Shown here: positions 10,261-22,011 of the stretch, one piece after another
Position numbering within the stretch: position 1 is the first letter of the stretch
Layout of the letters: the number at the start of each line of letters is the position of its first letter
Origin: Geosiphon pyriformis
Lineage: Eukaryota > Glomeromycota > Glomeromycetes > Archaeosporales > Geosiphonaceae
Direction of reading: 5' to 3'
Length of the DNA: 64,000 bases
NCBI GenBank assembly: GCA_016748015.1
Contig: JAAOMT010000570.1
Span: 314,043-378,042, forward strand
Notes under the pieces: model-generated
What the model was told of the DNA's origin: nothing
The model's input: the letters and a program-made list of their open reading frames with translations, nothing else
Database searches by the model: none
Made by a program: the position numbers and the translations under genes

Positions 10261-11504
10261 TTTCAAAAAACTTTTTTTTGACTCTTTGTTAAGGATTTGG
10301 GACAAAAGAGAGAAAAGCTTTTTTTTTTAATATTTATTTATAAATTTTTATTCTTAATAAAATTTTTTATTTAATAATACTTTTTAAAATTAAAAAAACT
10401 AAAACAAGTTGTATTATAAATAATAATTATAGTTAAATTATTTAAAAATATTTTATATATATAGTTTTTAAAAATATAATTAAAAATCAAAACAACTGCA
10501 GTAATTTTTGTCAATATTAATAATATTATACCACAAATTTCATTATTCAATATTCTTAAAATAATTATTTTATGTTGTTATATATTAATTATATTCTTTT
10601 AATTTTATTGTTATTAAAAATTAAAATTTAATAAAGAATATATTTAATAAAAATTGGTATTATTATAAATATTAGAATTTAAATTATCTATAAATTAATA
10701 ATAATAAATTTTTGGTTTTTTATGTTTTTATAATTATATTTAAAACAAAAAAAAAGTTGTAATTTTTATATTTTTTAAAGTACTTAATAATATTTTTATT
10801 AATAAAATACTTACTACTTAATAAAATTTTATAAAAATTTTTTTTAAATAAAATAATTATTAATTAATTTTTTGTTAATTTTAGAACACTATTTTTGTTT
10901 TTAATTAAAAGTTTTTTTTCAAAGTTTTTTTTATTTGAAATAATTTTAGTATGGTTTTTGTCTTAATAATCAAATTTTTATTTTTTTTACTGTTGTTTAA
11001 ATAGCTAAAAAAAATCAAATTAGCCAAAAAACTAACTTTAAATCTTTATTATGTCTAATAACAATTATAACTATAAATAAATAAAAATTTATTATAAAAA
11101 ATAACACCAAAAACACATTAATCAGTTTTAATTTAAATTTGCTTTTAGTATTATGAATAAATTTTGGTTTTAATAAATTTTATAAATAATATAACAATAT
11201 TAACAATTTAAAAGTTTTGATAATTTAAAAATTTTGACAGATTAATTTTTTGTATAATAAACAAAAATTTAATAATAATAGTAAATAATACTTAATGTTT
11301 AATTTTTTTGGCATAATAACTAATTTATTTTGGTGTTTTTTATTTTTTTAGTAAACAATTTTAGTTTTTTAACTATTTTTTTATAATACTTTTGTATTTT
11401 TTATTAAATAATTTTTATTATAATTTTATCACTTTTTTTAATTAATTAGTAAATATATAATCACAATAAAAAATATAAAATAAAAATTAATATATTATTA
11501 ATAG
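10260..11504. other. Extremely AT-rich gene-free stretch
   Basis: The sequence is dominated by A/T homopolymer runs and TAAT-type words with no usable ORF. It begins directly after a LINE 5' end. By analogy with the decayed solo LTR next to it, it is probably remnant transposon sequence eroded to A and T. No specific family can be assigned by eye. Confidence 0.6.
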
Positions 11505-12441
11505 TATTACTAATAAAAATTTAAAATATTATTTAGTATAAAAATATTTTTATAATTTCTATTATTAATTAGTATATATTATTATTTCAATTTATTAATT
11601 ATTATTTTATTAAATTGTACAATACACAAATTATGATAATTAGATTACACAATATCTCAAACTATATAATATTCAAAAAATTATTAAAATTTGTAAAAAT
11701 TTACTGAAATAATTAATAGTTTACTAAAATACCAAATAATTTGTAGAAATAACTTATAGTTTGTCAAAATGTATTTTTAATTTGACAAAATAATAACAAA
11801 AAAAAAAGTACAAGTTTATAGACTAGTATTACAACAAATTGTATAAAAGAAGTTTTTTTTAAGAAAATATATTCTAATTAGAATTTATCTTTACTAAAAA
11901 TATTTTTCTTGGTATTTATACAAATTATTTCAATAAAAACTACATTAAAAACAACAAATTTATAATTATTTTGCTTAAATATTCTGAATTTCAACTAACA
12001 TTTTGAAATTAATTAGCTACTAATTTTAATAATTTATTAGTAACTTCAAATCTAAACAAAAAACAATTTTTTAACAAAATTTTTTTTCTTTTACATTTCT
12101 TTTATTTATTTTTATTTTCTAAAAAAAATACATTAGGGTAGTCTACAAATAAGATTTCTGTAAAAGAGTTGACTTTTACAGTAAAATAACTACATATTTT
12201 TAGTAAGCTTTCAAATGAGTATTTTTTGGAAAAGAGTTGATTTTTATTAAAAAGTAATTATACAAATAACTGGCATAAAATTGGCTATTCTACTTATAAG
12301 TCTAATAGTTCAAATTATAAAAGATAATTTAAAGACAAATTCAGTTATTAGAAGTTTAATAACTTCTAATAATTAGGAATTAATAACATAATAACAATAA
12401 CAACAACATTTAAGAAAAGAGACCAAAAACTTTTAGTAATA
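11505..12441 (+). repeat. Decayed solo LTR of the element-1 family, plus orientation
   Basis: This segment aligns end to end with the reverse complement of the element-1 LTR. Landmarks include the equivalents of TTAGTATATATTATTATTTC near 11570, the block around 11815-11850, the ACATTAGGGTAGTCTAC block near 12130, and the final AGAGACCAAAAAC block near 12420. Its ends read TATTAC and GTAATA where the intact LTR has TGTTAC and GATAACA, mostly explained by C-to-T and G-to-A changes. No internal region accompanies it, so it is a solo LTR left by recombination. Confidence 0.8.
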
Positions 12442-13108
12442 ATAGCCATAATTAAGAATTACTGTTTTAATGTAATTAATAATATAATATTAATAATATG
12501 AATATAAATTTATAAAAGTTAAACAGTAAATAATTAAAACAATTTTTTTATTAAAAAAATATTTACTTTAAATATTAGATTCTAATTATTAAAGTTATTT
12601 AATAAGAATTAGTTTGAATTTTTTTCTTTTTTCTGTTTCTAATATTACTATATATATATATATTTATAATATAAGATTTTTAAAATTAATAATTTCTAAA
12701 TTATTAAAATTTCTGGTATTATTTAGTCTAATAATTTTTTATTTTGTTATTAATTACTTTATATTATATTTAATTTTTTCAGATTATTCTATAAATAATA
12801 TTGGTTATATTATTTAATATATTGGTTTTTAATTAATTTTTATTAGTTTAAAAACAAAATAAATTTGTTATGTATAAAGTTTGCTTTTCAAGTTTTTTTA
12901 AATATTGTCATTTAAATTGAACTTATTAATTTTATTTATTTTTTTACTTTTAAAATTGTTAAGTTTTTAATAATTTCAAAATTTATGTTTTTTTTTGTTG
13001 TTATTATTTTATAAAATATATTTAAAAATATTTCTGTTGTTAATATTAAAACAGTTTTTAATATTTTTGTTATTGTTTATTGTTTATTTTTATTTTTTTA
13101 CATTTTAA
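12442..13108. other. AT-rich gene-free stretch with a short TA microsatellite
   Basis: There is no credible ORF. A (TA)n run lies at about 12649-12662. The sequence lies between the solo LTR and the 3' end of the minus-strand LINE. I see nothing else in it. Confidence 0.6.
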
Positions 13109-13109
13109 T

Positions 13110-15570
13110 AAATGAAGTCCAAACACTGCCTAATGACAATACATCAAAATAATGATCTAAACTAAGTGTGAATCATGCTTTTCCTATACATGACTAGTCA
13201 TTCAAGCCAATCAGAACTACATTACACACTCACATGTACAGAAACCGAATTACTTATATCTAAAAAAAACTGGCAGAAGCTGTGCAGCCCAAAACTAACA
13301 CCAAATGCATCATTAATACCAAGCAGTCTAATCACTTGGGCCAAAAACACTGACATGTCACCAGATACCAAGACAGAAATCAAACCATTGTGAGAGATTA
13401 GACCATATTTTTCTATATAGACACAATACTTGGAACAGATCAGCCAAATATTATTCCTAAAAGACAGACACAAACCACAAACAAACTCAACCACCTTACC
13501 AGATGCAACCTTAAAGTTGTCAAAGCAAGAAGTGGTCTTCTAGCACCAATTCATAAGCACAAAACCTTTGCACAGTAAGACAACAAGCTCCAAATCAGCC
13601 AAACAATTGGATAGCATTTGTGATACATGAGAGGAGGCATGAAACAAACCAGAAACAATTCTCCAAGTGAAGGCAAAATCAACAAACAACTAGAACTGAG
13701 CAGCTGCATCAAACACACAAGAGAAAACATGGTTCAACAACTCAATATTGCCACAATATAGACACACTACACTGGGATAACATCTATTATAGAGGTGTTT
13801 TTAAACAGCAACAGGTAGTCTATGATGTAAAGCTTTCATAAAATAAGAATAGAAGCCAGCCAAGCAGCAACTTGTGAAGCCAGCAGCCATGTGAGAGTTA
13901 AGATGCCAAACAAGAGATGACTTAAACCAATCAATATCTGGAAGAATACAACCATTTACAATTTTGGTGCCAAAGCCAACCTTCCAGCTTGCACAATAAA
14001 TAGACTGAAAAATATCATGAACAAAATGCCTAGAGTTTCCAGAAACAGTATTGCCATTAGCTAAAATAAAACATTTCTTGAGCTGGGAATGAAGAAGCTG
14101 GCCTGAATGAAAAGAAACACCAGCAAGCAAGTCAGCTCTATTATTACCCAGAACACCTAAGTGACTTTTGACCTTATGTCAGCCAATATCCAAATTCCTG
14201 TCACATATGATTCCAGCAATATGTTGATGTTCAACCCAACATTTGTTTCAAAAATCTGGAGCCAATAAAGATAATTTAGATTTATATACATCCAGTGCAG
14301 CTTGGCTGTCAGAGAATAGATGAACTGAACTTAAACTAGACATACACTCAAAAGCCAATGCAATGGCCTGAAGCTCTGCTAATGTAGAAAAAACCATGCC
14401 AAACACCTCCACTCCAAGACCCAAGTTAATGTCTTCGAAGAATGCAGCAGCACCAGTTTTCATATTTATGCTTCCCAAGCCACAAAGAGAACCATCCATG
14501 TACACAGAAAAATCAGAGACACTAAGACCAGACAACTGATTACGCACTGATCTAAATTCATGGGAATTAAGAATGTCTTTTACAGAAGTAGCAACCAGAG
14601 GGAATGAGCCAACATTAAAAGAACCAGCAACATGAAAATGTTGAACAGCAACAGCAAACTAGGCAGGAACAGGGCCACACAGGTCAAGCCTCTTCCACTA
14701 CTTGAAAGTTTTCCAATCAAAAACAGCACCATTTTGGCATTGAAGCTGCTCAACAAAAGCTATTCCATAACAACAAAGGGAGGGGAGACACCTGAAATAC
14801 ATTGACTTACCAAGGATCTCAGATAAAGAAATTCCATTCCAGAAGTGAAAAGCATTACAAACAAGATTGCCCAAGGATAGATCAAAGTCAAGAAAGACTC
14901 GAACCACACCCGCCAAGAAGTTGTTCAAAAGATTAACACTAATGCAAACCAGAAAACACAAGGGATGTACTGGATGCCAACTCGAGACCTGCAAGTCATG
15001 TGACCTATGCATAAACAACTGGCCCAAAATACCAACAGAATTAATGAAGCACGCCACAACAGCAACCTTGTTTTCGGCCTGGATTTGCTTAAAAGTCTTC
15101 AAGTCATAAAATGAAGAGTGGTATAAGACATCATTAGAAAAATTCAAAGGGAGACCCAACTTTAGTTTCAGGCCTTTTCAAATCAAAACATCTCACTTCT
15201 GGCACACACTAGCAGAAACAAAGCTAAACTAGGTCCTGTAACCAATAATAAGATGAAGAACTACTGAAACCAAGTAAGAAAACTGTTTGTCTGAAATCAC
15301 TTTTTTCAGTACTAAATTGGCAAAAAACTAAACATCAGAATGTGCTTTGGCTAGGCTAGGCTTAAACAATTCATCAGAAAAGAGAAAAACACCCAGATAA
15401 TGGTAAGACACCCCTTTTTTGACAATGGAAATAGGAGCATTACTGATAGATAAAAAAGGCACTGCTATTCTACAATTAATTGGAATTGCTATAGTCTTGT
15501 TATTGTTGATTGATATATCACTTAACCTGAAAAATTCACTGGCAATATTGAGAATGTATTGTGTGGCCAC
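13110..15570 (-). pseudogene. LINE A ORF2 C-terminal half: RNase H and terminal zinc finger
   Basis: RNase H lies at 14547-14248 with its Asp in YMDGS, Glu in LAELQAIAL and Asp in LFSDSQ, so the catalytic triad is intact. A cysteine-histidine finger (CLYCGN...H...C; C-x2-C-x7-H-x4-C) lies near 13735-13785. About 150 further codons end near 13220. Stop codons and small shifts split this region into open pieces (13222-13494, 13801-14130, 14248-14547, 14698-15159). RNase H would remove the RNA strand after target-primed reverse transcription. Confidence 0.82.
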
Positions 15571-16500
15571 CTGACTAGAACCAACTCATATAGTGTCATT
15601 GACAAAAGCACCTGTAGCAAAAAAAGATGTAAAGCTATTCTGTGAATTCACATGACCAGATTTGGTAACATAATGCGAGTTCAGCCTGTAGCCACACATT
15701 GCCTCTTATCTCTTAACCTTGTACAGCAAAGTGCCATAAAAAATTCGCCAAAGGAGAAGTGAAAACACTTCTCTTTGATCCAAGTCATCACAAACACTAT
15801 AACCATTAGTCAACCCAAAATCAGTTATCACTCTGTTCATGCAGTCATTGTGAATATTCCCAAAAAAATCTTATAAAACTACTGCACATTTTAATTCTGA
15901 CCAAACTTCTTCTCAAATGTTTCCAGCCAACTGAATCATATGCTTTCCTCATGTCTTGTAAAACCAACCAAAGTTTGCAATTCTTTTCCAAAGCATCCTC
16001 AACCACTGAACCAATAGCAAAAATAGGAAACTGTGTTGTTGTACTTTTAAAGACCGAAAAATTGTCATCATGAAGAACATCATACTTACTACACACCAAA
16101 GAAATCCTGTTAGAGAGAATCTTGGAGAGAATTTTATGGGCAGTCTCAATCAGCACAATAGGTTAAGTATTCGTAAAAATTCCCTTCCAGTTGTAGGTTT
16201 AGAAATTATAGACACTCAGGTCTCTTTCCAAGGGTCTAAAACAGCCTTACAAACCAAATAAAAATTCAAAAGAACCAAAAGCAAATTCAGAACAGACCCA
16301 TCACAATGTTTCCATAGTTTATTTGAAATACCAGAAAGACTAGCAGCTTTATTATCAGACAAATCCAAAACCACACCAAAAAACTCATCTGTCTCAATTG
16401 GGTGCATAATATTCGAAAAGACATCATTAAAAACATACTCCAAAGGTTAAAACTGGTGATTCCAGTCATCCAAAACATCACCAACTACCATACACTTTCT
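15328..16500 (-). pseudogene. LINE A reverse transcriptase, active site mutated
   Basis: RT blocks are seen as LIETAHKILSKILSNRIS (about 16150), DMRKAYDSVGW (about 15930-15960, holding the first catalytic Asp) and the strand that should carry the paired Asp. That last motif reads F-V-N-D at 15595-15606 where F-V/A-D-D is expected, a GAT/C to AAT change. A TGA stop follows two codons later where Trp is the likely ancestor. The copy cannot make active RT. Confidence 0.85.
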
Positions 16501-17880
16501 GGTCCATCTCTTCATAATTCTATCAATGTAAAATTTAACCAAACCAGGTTCCAAAATAAAGTCCTCATTCACAACCAAATAATCCAATGTAACTTTGTGA
16601 AATGGTCTCTCAAGTACACTTCTAATAGTTTGGCTTTTATTTAACCTGAAGTTTTCTATTCTTTTGTTAATTGCCAGCTTGATCTGAGAATTCTGAGCAC
16701 ATTTCAATTCCATCATCTTAAGTGAACAATAATATTTTCTAATCTTTGCCAAAGCTGACCTGATGGCATCAAAATGAGATCCCAAAAGAAAAAAAAATTT
16801 GACAGCAGAAGCATTAACAGAATCCAAAGAGATCCAAATGTCCAAAAGGGAAACAAATTTATTCGATAACATAGAATATGAGGCCTTTACCAATTTAGAA
16901 ACCAAAAGTTCCAATCTATGAAAATGAGAAAAGCACTTGGTATAACCACCATCAAAATCTTTAAACCAGGTCTTTGAGAAAACTTTATTTGCCGAGAAGC
17001 AGACAGCTTTGTGAATAACACACCACATGCCATCCAAATCAGACAAACAGTGAAAATCTGCAAACTTGTTGGAAAACATGGCAAAATTCTTATGAGATAC
17101 ATTTCTATACCACTTCTATTTAACTTTATCAGCATTTTTGACATTAAACTTCTACTTGTCTCTATTGGCTTGAACACAAATAGCTCTCAAAACAGGATTC
17201 AAAATTCCACCAAGACCAATTGTAATTTGAACAGAACTGTGATCAGTATTAAAGAACTTGTCCACATTTACAACTTACTCATTTATCAAAGCATTACTCA
17301 AACTCTGTAAAACAAAAACAAAATCAATGGTCTTTTCAATGTCCCTGGAATTACTCCAAGTAGAAGCCTTAATGTAAAGACTATTAATTAATGCATTGAC
17401 TAAGCCAAGATCCACACATTTACTAAAGCTAGAACTATGTTTGTTTCCATTCTCATTGAAATCACCACCTAATATAACAAAAATACTCTTATTACAAGTC
17501 CTGGCTATAAAAGAGTTAACAAGACCAGTCTGAATCATATGCTTATCCTAAGAGACCTCTGCATACAAACCCAATACAGAGACAGATTGTTTGTTTTTGA
17601 ATAGTAAATGAACCATTAAGAGCCTATTTGGAATCTCAAAGATTTTTGAAACATGCTTGGCTAAATTTTTATTCATGATTAAAATGATACCTGTACCTAA
17701 AAACCCAGCATTCAGACCTAAAGTAAATACTCTCACACCAGAAAACTTATTCGTGATCCAAGACTTAACACTAGAGTGAAACTTAGTCTCAGTAACTATT
17801 GAAATGTCATTATTCAAAACTGTATATCACCTAATAATGTCTTCCTGCTTAGCAGGAACATTCATACCTCTAACGTTACA
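16447..17880 (-). pseudogene. LINE A endonuclease and linker
   Basis: An endonuclease/exonuclease/phosphatase-type domain that nicks the target site. The motif LGGDFNEN (about 17440-17465) carries the Asp-Asn of the family, and a NTDHSS motif (about 17230-17250) carries the final Asp-His. The downstream 210-codon ORF (16447-17079) is the helical linker leading into RT. Several stop codons split the region. Confidence 0.82.
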
Positions 17881-17906
17881 AGTAGTGATCTTCCAGGCTA
17901 AACTAC

Positions 17907-19738
17907 TCATTGGGGAAAAGAATAGATTACCACACTACTGCCAAAACCAAAAGAGTCCAACTTATTTATTATTGTTTTAATTGAATTCTCTAGAACCAAC
18001 AAGCTAGCCTCTAGGCCATCTACTTTTACAGTTAAAACTCGGGAACCACTTGGAGAAATGTCATGGGTGACAGTAGTGACCACACTAGGCATAGGAGAAA
18101 CAAATAATGGAGTGTCAACAGCCATATCCAGCACAGAGTTATGCTCAGGAGTGGGTGAAACAACAAAACTTACTGATGAAACTGCCAACAATCTGTTCAG
18201 CTTACATAAAATATTGGCTATCTGGTCAAACACATTTTTAAATGAACACTTGAGAACACTAACACGTGAAGCTAAAATTGCAATCTCAGGCATTGAACTG
18301 CTGACTGGTCCTATGTCCATATTGGTTTCAACAAATAGTGTAAAAGACAAATTTTTAGGGGAGCCACTTATTACAAAAGCCCAAGTCATATCACCAAAGG
18401 AGACAAAACGAAACACAGGAGCTTGTTTTTTGGCATAGATGAGTGCAAGATGCCTTTTATCCAAATTGGAACAAAGAAATCTTTTTTTGAAATCCAGCCC
18501 AAAGGTTTTTTTATTATTGCTACATCCAGAGGAAACGTGACCAAAATTGCCACATACAATACACTTAGGAGATAATAAACCAGTCCAAATAAGATTGATA
18601 CCCTTAAACACCAGCATAGAGTGAATAGCAGTCTTTCTGGCTTCTTTAGAATCAAAGCATATGACAACACATCGGGTTTGTGCATAAAATACCAAATTTC
18701 TAAAAATACAGCAAGTCTTCCTACCATATGACTGGACCAGATTCGAGAGATTATGGGCAGTCATGTCCATCGGCAGAGTATATAGGAGAGTGCGATAGCT
18801 GTCCCTTAAATCTCACATTTGTTTGTCAGCATTGGCTTTGGCAACTCGCACCAAGTTCTTATTCAGCAAGATTAACCATTTGAATGCAACCAGGCCAGTG
18901 ATCTGAGAACTCTTAAACTTTACAAGTGCTTTCTATCAGAGACCAATCAACTGCATTTTGATTAAAAAAATTTTTTTATACTTGACCAAAGCTAATTCAA
19001 TTGCCAATTTGAGCAGATCAACCAGAATTTTCTTGATAATGATTTTCTGATCCAATCATATGCTGATCTTCTTTAGATCAGCATTGACAACAAGATTCTC
19101 AGACACAGCCAACTGTTTAGCCAAAGTGAGACTGAATTTAGACATAAAAGACGTCCTAACAATGTCTGGAAATTTTGATGAAGTCGACGCACCCCAAAAC
19201 CATCAACTTTATAGAACAGCTTTCTGACACCCTTGAGTTTGTCATGCAGAGTATTTCCAGGAATGGCCAACAAACCAATGTTGAGTGTGAAGGATTTAGT
19301 TGGTTCAAAGCAGAGTCTCTTTTTGATAGAAGTAACCAAATGAAAAGAGGATTCCAAAAGAACAGAGGGAGATAAGTTCATGTTAACATCATTAATAGCA
19401 GAGCCAAAATCACAGGGCCCCAAAGATAAAACCTTCACCATACCAGAGTTGAAGTGTTTAGTCTTTAGAGTGTTGGTACAAAAATCCAGTGGCCCATTAC
19501 TCTCACTGCCAGCACCGTAGTCTAAGTTCTTGTCCAACTTGTGTCTCAGCTTTTTTTTGAAAGAAATATCTATGTTTTTGTACTGGCTGGGCTTGCTTAT
19601 AGGTAATTTAAAAGATAAATCAGTTTCATCACCCAAGTGTTTGACTTTACTAAGTAAAACCTTTGATTTTTGCCTTAGACTACCACTTATAGAACTTGTA
19701 GCGGCACCTCTGGCCAATTTCTTCGTGGACATAATGTT
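17907..19738 (-). pseudogene. LINE A ORF1 with CCHC knuckle
   Basis: This is the RNA-binding ORF1 protein of the LINE. It probably starts at the Met at about 19729 (MSTKKLARG). The first part (to about 19200) is Ser/Lys-rich; a frameshift near 19195 then breaks it. The C-terminal 287 codons (17907-18770) are open and include a MTAHNLSNLVQSYG segment familiar from glomeromycete LINE ORF1 proteins. A CCHC knuckle, CIVCGNFGHVSSGC, lies near 18530-18570. Its end lies a short distance upstream of the endonuclease ORF. Confidence 0.8.
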
Positions 19739-19869
19739 GGCAACATCAGATGCCAAAGAGACAATAAAAAGATTAATGAGTTGAGAAATTGTGAAAACCA
19801 AGCAAAAGTAAAAGATGAAAACAGATGAAAAAACAAAAACTTCTTCAAAAATGCATTATTTCAGGAATT

Positions 19870-20000
19870 TGGAACATAGGAGAGAAAAAAGTTTTTTTTT
19901 TATTTTTGTTTATTTTTAAGTTTTTTAATATAATCATAAATATTTTTATTTTTTAATTAATATTAATAATTAAAAATAATATTAAAACTCTTTTTTTTAT
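19870..20000. other. Homopolymer-rich junction between two head-to-head LINEs
   Basis: A short A/T-run-rich spacer separates the 5' end of minus-strand LINE A from the start of a plus-strand LINE fragment. No ORF is present. Confidence 0.45.
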
Positions 20001-21041
20001 TATTAAAAAAAAGTTATTGCTTTTTATAATATGTTTAAAACCAAGTTAATTAATCTTTTTTCTGGTTGTACAGTTTTTAAAATTTGTAAATTGGTCTTTT
20101 AAATTCATAATTATACTTATTTTATTTTTTATTTTCTTAATTTTACTTGATAATTAAAATTTGTAATTGTTATTTTTGGTTTTTAAAAAAATTTAAATGC
20201 TAGAATTATTAAAATTAATATTTTAAAAAAGTATTGTATTTAATAAAAAACCTCTAAATATTAATAATTTAAGTATCAAAGCTTTAATTACTTGGCTTTT
20301 AATTAAAAAAAATTTTTTTTTTTTCAAACTTTTTATATAAATTTGTAATTAATATTAAATTTTATGTAAAAATTGTTATTTTTTGATTTTTTGATTGTGT
20401 TTTTTGGTTTTTATTGTTATTAATAATTTTATAATTGGGTTTAAATTGGCTTTATTGGTTAGATTTATTGTTATATTTTGATATTTTTAATAATAAAATT
20501 GACTGTTATTTTTTTTATTTTACATACAAAATTAAAAATATTGTTTTAAACTTAAAAAAAATATTACTAAGTTTTATAAAAAATTAATAAATTTAGAATA
20601 AAATATAAGATTAAAATTAATAAAAATATAAATATTTTAAATATTAAAGTTAAAAAAAATTTTTATATTAAATAATAACTTTTTAAAAGCTTTAAATTTT
20701 TAAAATTAAATTAAATATAAATAAAATTATAAAATATATACAAAATGTTTTTTTAAAGTAAATTTTTCTTATTAAATTTAATATAATTTAAATTAAATTA
20801 AATATATGTTTAATTATATATAGAAAACACATAAATTATGTTTAATTTAAAACTTGTTTTAATTATATTATATTAAATAGTAATTAAATTTTGTTATATT
20901 AATTAATAAAAAAAATTTTAAATTAAAATCTAATTTTTAATTAATAATAATATACTTAATAATTTATAATCATTATAAAACAGCTTTTTGTAAGGGTTTT
21001 GTTTTTAATGATTGGTTTTATAAGACTGTTTCTGTTTTCTA
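20000..21041 (+). pseudogene. LINE C, plus-strand 3' part, left of element 2 (very decayed)
   Basis: The sequence is AT-eroded. The last 60 nt before the LTR read, in one frame, FCKGFVFNDW followed by KTVSVF, matching LLCKGFV-type sequence near the C-terminus of LINE A ORF2. The continuation (NLKVAG... IVKFV) is found right of element 2 at 31269. The block 20025-20600 also aligns with 41430-42050, which lies in an equivalent position. I infer a plus-strand LINE 3' part split by element 2. Confidence 0.65.
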
Positions 21042-21949
21042 TGATATTACTCATAGAATATAAAAAATATAATATTATTAGTCAGTAGATATTAGCCAAT
21101 CAGAAGTAGACGTAGTAAATATGGAATTCCAGAATTCCTTTCAGGAATTGCAGGATTCCAGGAATTTCAGGATTCCCCAACAAAGAATCACAGGATTCCA
21201 GAATTCCAGGATTCCTCTCAAAAGAATCACAGGATTCCAGGAATTCCAAGATTCTTATCATAAAGAATTGAGGAATTGAAAAATCTCAATTATGTATATA
21301 TAGCAGTAGGATTAGAAGCTAAAAAGACAGACCTCTCAGTTTTAGATTTAATCTAAGCAACATTTCAGTTTCCAATTATCAAATAAATAATTATTCAATA
21401 TCTCAACCCACTCTTTACTATCAACACTTCATATTAATAGTAATTGATACTTAATCACGCTGGAACAATAGATCTTAATTACGGCTATTAATGAAATATT
21501 AACATACCAAATTGCCTTGGCTTATTTTCTCTATTTTCTTTATTTTATTTTCTTTATTTTTTATTTTCTTTATTTTATTTTCTTTTTTTTTTGATTTTGT
21601 TGTTGTATACTAATTGATTAAAAGATTAAGCATTGAGTTATTGACATCAAGGATAGCCTGGTAAAAGACCCAGAAATAAGGGTAGGATTTTATATATATT
21701 ATTGGATAGCTTACCAGAAGGACACAACTGTCAGACTAAATCCAGCCACCACGCTGAGAAAAAAATTAGGAAAACTCTTGGAAAGATACATTTACTATCA
21801 ACACTATCAAATCTCTGTCCATTATACAAAGAACTCCATCAAAACCTTCAGATACAACACTTGCAAAACCCCATCCATGGAAGTAGCTTTTGAGCACTGA
21901 GTTATGGGTTTGTTATTTAATTCAACAGCAGAAATAATCACCTGTAACA
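21042..21949 (+). repeat. 5' LTR of element 2
   Basis: The repeat matches 30354-31268. The two starts read TGATATTAC and TAATGTTAC; each has one G-to-A change against a likely TGATGTTAC. Both end TAACA. The LTR holds an array of GGAATTCC/GGATTCC words (21122-21262) and a pyrimidine-rich TTTTCTTTATT tract (21523-21590). The differences in the first 100 nt are transitions. Confidence 0.93.
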
Positions 21950-21951
21950 TT

Positions 21952-21967
21952 TGGTGCTCCCTGTGAG
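21952..21967 (+). other. Primer-binding site of element 2
   Basis: The sequence TGGTGCTCCCTGTGAG starts two bases after the LTR end, with TGG opposite a tRNA CCA end. The tRNA was not identified. It differs from the element-1 site, so the two families probably use different primer tRNAs. Confidence 0.65.
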
Positions 21968-22011
21968 GTATAATTCTACAGAGAACCAGCACCAACAAAC
22001 ACCATCTAAAA

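Larger units (their letters stand above)
13110..19860 (-). mobile_element. LINE A, long non-LTR retrotransposon with RNase H, decayed
   Basis: A long minus-strand LINE. Order from 19.8 kb down: ORF1 with a CCHC knuckle, apurinic-type endonuclease, reverse transcriptase, RNase H and a C-terminal zinc finger, ending with a conserved tail at about 13110-13240. It has no terminal repeats. The domain order, with endonuclease before RT and RNase H after it, matches fungal and insect clades related to I/Jockey/Tad. Both ORFs are broken by stops and frameshifts, and the RT active site reads FVND. Similar 3' tails occur four more times in the window. Confidence 0.9.

Noticed and set aside
12614-12817. 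67-codon Ile/Phe-rich ORF
   Set aside because: Product of AT-rich DNA with a TA microsatellite; no family features.
14867-15109. 80-codon plus-strand Lys/Cys-rich ORF
   Set aside because: Antisense shadow of LINE A ORF2.
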